Origin: Massilia rhizosphaerae
GTDB lineage: Bacteria; Pseudomonadota; Gammaproteobacteria; Burkholderiales; Burkholderiaceae_D
Length of the DNA: 64,000 nucleotides
Assembly: GCF_016093545.1 (NCBI RefSeq)
Contig: NZ_JADKYX010000010.1
Coordinates: 124,001-188,000 of the forward strand
Reading direction: 5' to 3'
Shown here: positions 40,736-47,871 of the stretch, one piece after another
Numbering within the stretch: position 1 is the stretch's first letter
Layout: the number at the start of each line of letters is the position of its first letter
The notes under the pieces: generated by a model
What the model saw: the letters and a program-made list of their open reading frames with translations, nothing else
The model's database searches: none
Told to the model about the DNA's origin: nothing
Translations under genes and position numbers: made by a program

Positions 40736-42142
40736 TCAGCGCGTGCCCTGGTACATCAACGCGCTGTCGTTCAACCCGAACTTGAACTTGCGGTTCATCG
40801 CGATGATCTCCGCGCCGGCCAGCAGCGTGGGCCCGTAGCCGTGCGCCGCCTTCACGCTCGTCGGACGGTAGGCGTAGAACGCGGGATCGAACGCCATGCC
40901 CGTGCCCACGCAAATGCCTTCGATCTGCCCGTTCGGCCGGACCTTGCTCGCCACGGCATTCCATGCCAGGTTGGCCATCGGCCCGTAGACCTGCGCGTCG
41001 ACGTAGCCGCGGTCGACCGCGCGCGCGATCGCATAGGCGTAGATCGCGGTGGCCGACGTTTCCTCGTAGGTGTCCGGGCGGTCGATCAGCTGGTGCCAGA
41101 ACCCATCCTTCGTCTGGTAGCTCGCGAGCCCCTTGATGTGGGCGCGCAGCTGGTCGAGGACGGCCCGGTAATCCTTGTGGTTCTTCGGCAGCACCTCCAG
41201 CACCTCGACCATCGCCATTACGGCCCAGCCGTTGGCGCGGGCCCAGTGGAACTCGGGATGGTCGCGCATGCCCTCGACATAACCGTGCATGTAGATGCCG
41301 AGGCGCGGATTGAACATGCGCTTCGAGAACTGCAGCACCTGGCGCGCCGCGTCGTCGTAGTAGCGCGCATCGCCCGTCGCCTTGCCCAGCCAGGCGATCG
41401 TGGGCACGCCCATGAACATATCGTCCAGCCACAGCGTGTCCGGCAGCGGGCGCATCTGCGCGCCGCCGTGGCCGTCCGGGCCGCCCCGCGCCAGCGTGCC
41501 GTCCTTCAGCCGGTAATCCTTCTTCGTGACGAAGTCGCCGCAGATCGCGATCATCTGCGTGTAGTCGACGGGCGACCCGCCGAGCTTCGCTTCGAGGAAG
41601 CTATGGCACAAGGCGCCGGCGTCGTCCAGCGCGTGCGGATTCAGGAAGCTCTTGATCGGGGCCGCCGCATGCGCCGGGTCGGCCTGGACGAGCGGCAGGT
41701 AGGTCTTCGTCAACCGGGCCAGCAGGCGGTGCCGGGCGATGGCGTAGTCCGTGTAGCGGCGGTCGCCCGTGGCGGCGCCGGCCGCCAGCATGCCGGTGTA
41801 GGTCACGCCCCATTCGTAGCTCGTCAGGCGGAAGTCGCCCGGCTTCAGGATGGCGTTCGGGTCCGGCCGGGACAGGTCCGTCATCGGCGCGCCCGTGCGC
41901 TGGTCGATCACCTCGGCCGGCGTGACCTTGTCCAGGTAGGCGAACACGCGGTCCAGCACGGCCTTGACCTCGGCCGCGTCCATCGCGCGGTACGGCGTCG
42001 GGTAGTGCACTTGCAGCGCGTGCAGCATGGCGTCCGCCGGCGCCGGTCCCTGTTCCTGCGGGGCCGGGGCCTGCTGGGCATGCGCGTGCAGCGCGATCGC
42101 GGCGGCCAGCGCCAGCACGCACCGCGGCATCGATAACTTCAT
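40736..42142 (-). CDS. GH105 unsaturated rhamnogalacturonyl hydrolase (first copy), secreted
   Basis: A 468-residue protein with a signal peptide (VLALAAAIALHAHA). The alpha/alpha barrel has LTSYEWGVTYTGMLAA, DDAGALCHSFLEAK, the catalytic region LPDTLWLDDMFMGVP (Asp240/241), WARANGWAVMAMVEVLEVLP and GFWHQLIDRPDTYEETSATA. GH105 enzymes take off the unsaturated galacturonate left at chain ends by lyases. It lies 13 bases after the DUF6250-like gene and ends a minus-strand operon. Confidence 0.9.
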   Translation of the reverse strand: MKLSMPRCVLALAAAIALHAHAQQAPAPQEQGPAPADAMLHALQVHYPTPYRAMDAAEVKAVLDRVFAYLDKVTPAEVIDQRTGAPMTDLSRPDPNAILKPGDFRLTSYEWGVTYTGMLAAGAATGDRRYTDYAIARHRLLARLTKTYLPLVQADPAHAAAPIKSFLNPHALDDAGALCHSFLEAKLGGSPVDYTQMIAICGDFVTKKDYRLKDGTLARGGPDGHGGAQMRPLPDTLWLDDMFMGVPTIAWLGKATGDARYYDDAARQVLQFSKRMFNPRLGIYMHGYVEGMRDHPEFHWARANGWAVMAMVEVLEVLPKNHKDYRAVLDQLRAHIKGLASYQTKDGFWHQLIDRPDTYEETSATAIYAYAIARAVDRGYVDAQVYGPMANLAWNAVASKVRPNGQIEGICVGTGMAFDPAFYAYRPTSVKAAHGYGPTLLAGAEIIAMNRKFKFGLNDSALMYQGTR

Positions 42143-42155
42143 CCAGCGTCTCCTG

Positions 42156-42848
42156 TCAGTCGAGTCTTCGTATGGTCAGGTCGTCCACCGTCTGGCGCGA
42201 CCACGTCGTGCGCAGGCCCAGGTAGCCGCGCACGAGCGGATGCGGGTCGCGCCAGGTGAACCAGGTGGCGCCGTCAACGCGCACGCGCGTGCAGCCGTCG
42301 TAGACCGCGATCTCGATGCGGTAGTCGCGGTTCGGCGCGAGCAGGTGGGCCCGGTCGCCGTATGCGCCGACCAGTTCGCGCGAGCCGTTGCCGTAGCGGC
42401 GCATGCGCGTCGTCGTGTTGTGGTTGCCGCCGATGCCCACGTAGTACATCGCGAGATCGTCGTAGTCCTCGAACTTGCCGCTGCGCGTGAACAGGTCGGC
42501 GCGGCGCGGGTCGTGCGCCATCCAGAACACGTTCAGGTCGGACAGGCGGTCGTTCTTGCCGTCCCCGACGACGACGCGGCGCGTGAAACCGATCAAGACG
42601 TTGCCGGACAACGGCTTGTCCAGCCAGGCCGTGGCGCCGCTGTCGACGTCCATCAGCAGCCGGCCGTCGCGGTTGGCGACGACGTTGCCGGGCTTGTGCG
42701 CATACTCGGTCACCCAGCCCGTCAGCGGCCCATCGAAATGGTCCTCGTAAAGTACCGCGCCGGGCCGGCCCCACGCCGTGCAGGCCGCCGGTTCGGCCGC
42801 CGCCGCGGCGCCGCACAGCACCATCGACAGGACGAGGAAAGACCTCAC
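42156..42848 (-). CDS. Secreted DUF6250/YesU-like concanavalin-fold protein
   Basis: A 230-residue protein with a signal peptide (FLVLSMVLCGAAAAA) and a jelly-roll-like chain. The pattern starts LYEDHFDGPLTGWVTEYAHKPGNVV and later has LSDLNVFWMAHDP, DLAMYYVGIGGNHNTTTRMRRY, NRDYRIEIAVYDG and YLGLRTTWSRQTVDDLTIRR. This looks like DUF6250 or the YesU (DUF1961) type that accompanies RG-I enzymes; no activity is established. Its start overlaps the stop of the tandem esterase (ATGA), so the two are coupled. Confidence 0.65.
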   Translation of the reverse strand: MRSFLVLSMVLCGAAAAAEPAACTAWGRPGAVLYEDHFDGPLTGWVTEYAHKPGNVVANRDGRLLMDVDSGATAWLDKPLSGNVLIGFTRRVVVGDGKNDRLSDLNVFWMAHDPRRADLFTRSGKFEDYDDLAMYYVGIGGNHNTTTRMRRYGNGSRELVGAYGDRAHLLAPNRDYRIEIAVYDGCTRVRVDGATWFTWRDPHPLVRGYLGLRTTWSRQTVDDLTIRRLD

Positions 42849-44524
42849 TGGCCGGCTGCCTTGTCGGCGAAGTACGGTCCGAGCGGATTGCCCGGCAACG
42901 CCTGCAGGCCCGCCACGACGCGCTCGGCGTTGAACTCGGCCCCTTGCGCATTCGTGTGCGTGCGGGCGTCCGCGAACAAGGTGTTCACGCGGTCGGCGCC
43001 GAGCCGCTTGTAGCCGTCCGCCACGAGCAGGGTCAGGTCGATATACGCCGCGCCGTTGGCCGCCGCCACCTGGCGGTCCCAGTCGGCGAAGGTCACGAAG
43101 TCGCGGTCTTCCTGCCAGCGGTCGCGGTGCGGGACGGGCGCCAACAGGACCACGGTCGCGCCCTTGGCCTTCGCATCCCGGACGTAGCGCGCCATGTACC
43201 AGCCGAAGGTGTGCACCTGCTCCTTGCTGCCGTCGGGGCGCGTGTCTTCAACGGTTTCCGGTCCGATGCCTGGCGCCGACGCGCGGTTCTTCATGGCCGG
43301 GTCGCCGATGCGGCCGCCGTCGTTGTGGCCGAACTGGATGAGGACGACGTCGCCCGGCTTGAGCTGGTCGCGCACCCTGTCCCAGCGGCCTTCCGTGAAA
43401 TAGGTGCGGCTGCTGCGGCCCCCGATCGCCGCGTTCACGACGTTGATCTTGCGGGGATCGAAGAACGGCGCGATGCGCTCGCCCCAGCCGATCATGCCGC
43501 GCAAGCCGCCGCTCTTCACCGTCGAATCGCCGACGAGGAACAGGGTCGGCAGGCTGGCGTCGCGCGCCGTTTCCTCGTGCACCGTGCGCGCGTCGACGAC
43601 GGGCCGGTCGTCCTCGCGCACGGGCGGCTGCGGGTCGACGGGCGCCTGCGGCTTCAGCCACGCCGCGATGCGGGGATCGTGCAATGCCTTCAGGCCGTCG
43701 ACGACGACCTGCGCGTTCAGCACGGCGCCGGCCCAGTTGGTGTGCGTGTGCTCGTCCGGCGTCGTCTGCGGGAACAGGCGCATGACCGCGTCGCGGCCCA
43801 GGGCGTCGTAGCGGCGCGCGATGTCCTCGTTCAGGTCGATGAAGCCCACGTGCTCCGCCCGCGCGACGGCCGCGGCCCAGCCGGCGTACGTGTCGCGGTC
43901 GCGCTTCGCATGGCCTTGCGCATCCCACTGCTTGTGCGGGATCGGCGAGCAGATGACGGGCGTGGCCCCCTTCGCGCGGATGTCGGCCACGTATTGGCGC
44001 AGATACCAGCCGTAGCTGTGTACCACCTCGTGCTTGTGCGTCAGCAGGTTGTCGATCGCCTCCGTCTCGTCGCCGACGCCGCGAATGGTGCCGCGCGCGC
44101 GGCTCGTGTCGTTGACGGGGCCCGCGTCGTTATGACCGAACTGCATGACGACGATGTCGCCCCGCTTGACGAAGGCGAGCGTGCGCGCCCAGTGTCCGCT
44201 CGTCAGGTAAGTGCGGCTGGACAGCCCGCCGACGGCGCGGTTGACGACGTTGACCTTCGCCGGATCGAACCACGCGGCGATCGGATTGCCCCATCCCCAC
44301 TGGCCCGCCGCGCCCTTGTGCTGGCCGTCGTCGTGGCCGTTGCGGACCGTCGAGTCGCCGATCAGGATCAGCGAGGGCAACGCCGGATTCGCGGGTTCCG
44401 GCAGCGTGACCCGGGCGCGGGCCGGGTCCGTATTGACGGCGGGCGGCAGCGGCTGGGCGTGCGCGCATCCGATGGACAGGAGGATGAGCGCGGCGGTGCG
44501 CATCAGGCGGGAAAGCGGCGGCAT
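42845..44524 (-). CDS. Two-domain rhamnogalacturonan acetylesterase (tandem CE12 / SGNH)
   Basis: A 559-residue secreted protein with two complete SGNH units. Domain 1 (about 50-285) has GDST with Ser58, FGHND at 129-133, and an acidic-then-HTHT end (Asp257, His261). Domain 2 (about 325-545) has GDST with Ser334, FGHND at 398-402, and DARTHT (Asp519, His523). A Pro-rich linker joins them. Both look active, giving two deacetylation sites in one chain. It precedes and overlaps the DUF6250-like gene and follows a DUF1080 lipoprotein gene. Confidence 0.88.
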   Translation of the reverse strand: MPPLSRLMRTAALILLSIGCAHAQPLPPAVNTDPARARVTLPEPANPALPSLILIGDSTVRNGHDDGQHKGAAGQWGWGNPIAAWFDPAKVNVVNRAVGGLSSRTYLTSGHWARTLAFVKRGDIVVMQFGHNDAGPVNDTSRARGTIRGVGDETEAIDNLLTHKHEVVHSYGWYLRQYVADIRAKGATPVICSPIPHKQWDAQGHAKRDRDTYAGWAAAVARAEHVGFIDLNEDIARRYDALGRDAVMRLFPQTTPDEHTHTNWAGAVLNAQVVVDGLKALHDPRIAAWLKPQAPVDPQPPVREDDRPVVDARTVHEETARDASLPTLFLVGDSTVKSGGLRGMIGWGERIAPFFDPRKINVVNAAIGGRSSRTYFTEGRWDRVRDQLKPGDVVLIQFGHNDGGRIGDPAMKNRASAPGIGPETVEDTRPDGSKEQVHTFGWYMARYVRDAKAKGATVVLLAPVPHRDRWQEDRDFVTFADWDRQVAAANGAAYIDLTLLVADGYKRLGADRVNTLFADARTHTNAQGAEFNAERVVAGLQALPGNPLGPYFADKAAGQ

Positions 44525-44680
44525 GGCGGTTCCAGTCTCGTTGTTCTGTTCTGCGATGATTCTATGCGAGCGGCGTCGCCCGTCGAAACCGGTCGGACCA
44601 AAGAATCAGGAAAATGATCGGTTGACGGGACGGACCGCTGCAACAATGAGCGGATGCGAACGACAAGGAGACCATGCCCG

Positions 44681-45325
44681 CTACAGGCGTTCGACGCGCA
44701 GGTTGCGCAGCTCGTACGGCGTGCCCTCGAACTGGAAGCCGATGTGGCCCGTCGCGGGCTGCGCGAGCGTGACGCTGTTCTGGTGGACGCCGTTGATCGA
44801 CACGTCGATGCAGCCGCCGCGCACCAGCACGTCCATGCTGTTCCACTCGCCCGGCGCGCGTTCGCTGTCGGGCGCCGTGCGCGCCTTGATCGGCGGGTAG
44901 GCGCCGGGCGCGGTCGTCAGCGGTTCGTGGAAGGTGGCGCCCGCCATCGGCAGCAGGTCGCCCGCCGCGCCGTGCTTGGTCTGCACCTGGATGCTGAGCG
45001 GCCAGACGCCGTCCTTCGGCCCCGACGCCACGTGCAGCAGCACGCCGCCGTTGCCCGGCTTGCCCGGCCAGCGCCATTCCACATGCAGGCGATAATCCGT
45101 GTACGTGTCGCGCGTGGCGATGAAACCGGACGGCTTGCCCGCCACCGCGATGACGCCATCCGGCCGCACCTGCCAGACGGCCTCCGGCGCGGCCGCCGGC
45201 AACGTCACGACATCCAGCGCGCCCAGCGCACCGCCCGCCGGCGCCGGTGCAGGCACCCGCGTCGACGCGCAACCCAGCAGGCCCGCGCACAACAGCGCGC
45301 CGCCCAACCACCCAAGCTTTACCAT
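44681..45325 (-). CDS. DUF1080 (3-keto-disaccharide hydrolase-like) lipoprotein
   Basis: A 214-residue lipoprotein (lipobox LLGC, Cys about 19). The jelly-roll domain carries YRLHVEWRWPGKPGNGGVLLH, SIQVQTKHGAAGDL, EWNSMDVLVRGG and the end GHIGFQFEGTPYELRNLRV, typical of DUF1080. Members bind or cleave modified sugars; some act on 3-keto glycosides. Here it is first in a minus-strand RG-I block, 156 bases before the tandem esterase. Divergent from the alpha/beta hydrolase gene, 47 bases away. Confidence 0.8.
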   Translation of the reverse strand: MVKLGWLGGALLCAGLLGCASTRVPAPAPAGGALGALDVVTLPAAAPEAVWQVRPDGVIAVAGKPSGFIATRDTYTDYRLHVEWRWPGKPGNGGVLLHVASGPKDGVWPLSIQVQTKHGAAGDLLPMAGATFHEPLTTAPGAYPPIKARTAPDSERAPGEWNSMDVLVRGGCIDVSINGVHQNSVTLAQPATGHIGFQFEGTPYELRNLRVERL

Positions 45326-45372
45326 GTCAGGACCTCATGATGAATCGATCGAATGAAAACAGGAGACTTTGC

Positions 45373-46305
45373 ATGAAACTCGTCGCCGGCGCCCTGCTCG
45401 CCGGTGCCGCCGGTGCCGCCCCGGCGGCACCGCAACTGCCCGCCGCCGAAACGATCCCGCTGTGGCCCGAGGGCGTGCCCGGCGCCAAGCCCGGGCTCGG
45501 CCCCGAGCGCGTCGCGGACGGCCACGTCGCCAACGTCAGCGAACCGACGCTCACCGTGTACGGCCCCGCCGTCGACCGCCCGAACGGCACCGCCGTCATC
45601 GTCTGCCCCGGCGGCGGCTACGTGCGGCTGTCCATGCAGCGCGAAGGCGAGCAGTACGCCGCGTGGCTCGGCACGCTCGGCATCACCAGCTTCGTCCTCA
45701 AGTACCGCATGCAGGAATTCGGCCACCCCGCCCCGCTGCGCGACGTGCTGCGCGCGGTGCGCATCGTGCGTTCCCAAGCCGCACGGTATCACATCCGGCC
45801 GGACCGCATCGGCGTGATGGGCAGTTCCGCCGGCGGCCACCTCGCGGCCAGCGCCGGCACCTTGTTCGACCATCCGCTGGGCCGCACCGGCGCACCGCTC
45901 GACCAGGTCAGCGCCCGCCCCGACTTCCTCATGCTGCTGTACCCCGTCATCACGATGGAGGATCCGGCCGCGCACGCGGGCTCGCGCCGCGCCTTGCTGG
46001 GCCCGAATCCGTCCGCCGCCGACGTCCGCCTGATGTCGGTCGAAAAACAGGTGACGTCCGCCACGCCGCCCACCCTGCTGATCCACACGCAGGAAGACCG
46101 CACGGTCCCGGTCGAGAACAGCATCCTGTTCTACCAGGCGCTCACGCGGGCCCACGTGCCGGCCGAGATGTACCTGTTCGAGCACGGCTCGCACGGCATG
46201 GGGATGCGGGCCGGCCTGGGCACCGCCTCCGACTGGCCGCGACGGGCGCAAGCCTGGCTGAAGGCGCGCGGCCTGCTCGACCCGGCGCCGGATCACGGCA
46301 GGTGA
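45373..46305 (+). CDS. Secreted alpha/beta hydrolase, acetylxylan-esterase-like
   Basis: A 310-residue protein. ATG 45373 follows AGGAGACTTTGC and opens a signal peptide (LVAGALLAGAAGA). The fold markers are VIVCPGGGYVRLS (oxyanion region), the nucleophile GSSAGGHLA, LLIHTQEDRTVPVENS (acid) and the catalytic His in FEHGSHGMGM. This set resembles esterases that deacetylate xylan or pectin. Its last 13 bases overlap the end of the opposing mutarotase gene. Confidence 0.82.
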   Translation: MKLVAGALLAGAAGAAPAAPQLPAAETIPLWPEGVPGAKPGLGPERVADGHVANVSEPTLTVYGPAVDRPNGTAVIVCPGGGYVRLSMQREGEQYAAWLGTLGITSFVLKYRMQEFGHPAPLRDVLRAVRIVRSQAARYHIRPDRIGVMGSSAGGHLAASAGTLFDHPLGRTGAPLDQVSARPDFLMLLYPVITMEDPAAHAGSRRALLGPNPSAADVRLMSVEKQVTSATPPTLLIHTQEDRTVPVENSILFYQALTRAHVPAEMYLFEHGSHGMGMRAGLGTASDWPRRAQAWLKARGLLDPAPDHGR

Positions 46306-46637
46306 AACACCGGGCGCAACGCCCATTCGCGGGGCCGGTTGCCCGGCTCCACCTCCATCAGCGGCGCCATATAATCCCACCAGCGCCGCATCACGGGATG
46401 ATCCGGCAACGCGTCCGCCGAGTGGCCGGGCCGCAGCTTCATGACGGCAAACAGACGCAGCGTGTCCTCGTCGAGGAAGATCGAATAGTCGTGGATGCCG
46501 GCTTCGCGCAGCAGGTCGGCCAGCTCCGGCCAGATGGCGTCGTGGCGGCGCTTGTACTCGTCGACGTTGCCCGGCTTGAGCTGCATGACGAATGCCCTTG
46601 TTGTACTCAACGTGCTGTCCGCGCTGGTTCCGCTCAT
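46293..46637 (-). CDS. rhaM: L-rhamnose mutarotase
   Basis: A 114-residue protein of the RhaM/RhaU (YiiL) family: FVMQLKPGNVDEYKRRHDAIWPEL, YSIFLDEDTLRLFAVMKL and the WWDYMAPLMEVEP motif with conserved Trp residues. It interconverts alpha- and beta-L-rhamnose so that the isomerase can use it. ATG 46637 overlaps the stop of the GH105 gene upstream by four bases. In rhizobia this gene lies inside the transport operon; here it is last in the rhaD-rhaI-GH106-GH105 operon. Confidence 0.92.
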   Translation of the reverse strand: MSGTSADSTLSTTRAFVMQLKPGNVDEYKRRHDAIWPELADLLREAGIHDYSIFLDEDTLRLFAVMKLRPGHSADALPDHPVMRRWWDYMAPLMEVEPGNRPREWALRPVFHLP

Positions 46638-47845
46638 CGTGCGCCTCCCTGCGCCATGCGCTTGAGTTCCGCCGCGGCCAGCATGAAGCCGCCGACGCCG
46701 TAGTCGAAGCTGGACGTGGGCCGGTAGAACGCCGGCTCGGCGCCCGTCTGCTGGATGTTGCCGAGGCGACCGTGCGCATACACGTTCCCGAGGATGCCGG
46801 CCCACGCCTTAGCGATGACGGGCCGGTACTTCGCGCCGTCGAGCAGGCCGTGGTTCACGCCATAGGCCATGCCGAACACGAACAGCGCGGAACCGGAGAT
46901 CTCCGGCAGCGGATACGCCTGCGGGTCGAGCAGGCCCGCGTGCCACAAGCCGTCCGGTCCCTGCAGCGACGCGATCCGGTCCGCCATCTCGCGCAGCTGT
47001 CCCACGTAGAAGCCGCGCCGCGGATCGTCCGCCGGCACGTAGTCGAGCACCCGGGCGAGGCCGCCCATCACCCAGCCTTCGCCGCGCGACCAGAAGACCT
47101 TCTTGCCGTTCGGCTCGCGCTTGTCCTTGTAGCTGGCGTCGCGCGCATACAGGTGTTCGGCCTTGTCGTACAGGAGGTCGTAGGTGCGCTTCCAGTTCAG
47201 GTGCATGTAGTCGAGGTATTTGCGCTCGCCCGTCGCCCGGTACATCCGGGCCCACACGGGCGGCGCCATGAACAGCGCGTCGCACCACCACCACGGGATG
47301 CGCGCGTCGCCCGGCTTGAGCGTCGAGAGCGGCAGCAGGTCGTCCATCTCGGCCTTCGTCAGCCGCAGCATGCCCGGGTTCTTCTCCTGGAAATACAGGT
47401 CGAGATAGGTCTGGGCGATGGACAGGTCGTCCGCGTTCGGCAGGCGGTCGCGCTCCTGGAAATCGAAGTGGCGCGCCATCGCCAGCATCGCGTCGCGGTA
47501 TTTTGGTTCGCCCGTCGCGTCGGAGGCGGCCATGAAGCCCGTGTACATCACGCTCTCCGTCCAGATGCGCGAAAAATAGGGCCGCGCGCGCGCCAGCTGC
47601 CAGTCGGCCACGCGGCGCAAGGCCTTGTCGATGGCGGCCGGCGTCAGCTCGGGCGACAGGTCGGTCGCGAGCGGGCCCGCGTCGGCGGGCGCATCGCCGA
47701 AGTGGCGGGCCGTGTCCTTGTCGATGACGGCCTGCATGGCCGGCGTGGGCAGCGGGTAGCCGGGTGCGGCGTCGGCCAATGCCGGCAGCGCCAGCGCCAG
47801 CGCGACGTGCGCGGCCAGCAGGGTAAGTCGTCGGGTCGAGTTCAT
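46634..47845 (-). CDS. GH105/GH88 unsaturated glucuronyl/rhamnogalacturonyl hydrolase (second copy)
   Basis: A 403-residue secreted protein (signal TLLAAHVALALALPALADA). Key parts are VADWQLARARPYFSRIWTESVMYTGFMAAS, DDLSIAQTYLDLYF, IPWWWCDALFMAPPVWARM with the catalytic Asp189, and VFWSRGEGWVMGGLARVL. It should remove terminal unsaturated uronate from RG-I or related oligosaccharides. ATG 47845 is preferred over 47875 because it follows AGGAACGAC and opens the signal peptide. It overlaps rhaM downstream and lies just after the GH106 gene. Confidence 0.9.
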   Translation of the reverse strand: MNSTRRLTLLAAHVALALALPALADAAPGYPLPTPAMQAVIDKDTARHFGDAPADAGPLATDLSPELTPAAIDKALRRVADWQLARARPYFSRIWTESVMYTGFMAASDATGEPKYRDAMLAMARHFDFQERDRLPNADDLSIAQTYLDLYFQEKNPGMLRLTKAEMDDLLPLSTLKPGDARIPWWWCDALFMAPPVWARMYRATGERKYLDYMHLNWKRTYDLLYDKAEHLYARDASYKDKREPNGKKVFWSRGEGWVMGGLARVLDYVPADDPRRGFYVGQLREMADRIASLQGPDGLWHAGLLDPQAYPLPEISGSALFVFGMAYGVNHGLLDGAKYRPVIAKAWAGILGNVYAHGRLGNIQQTGAEPAFYRPTSSFDYGVGGFMLAAAELKRMAQGGAR

Positions 47846-47871
47846 GTCGTTCCTGTCCTGATTCGTGTGGA

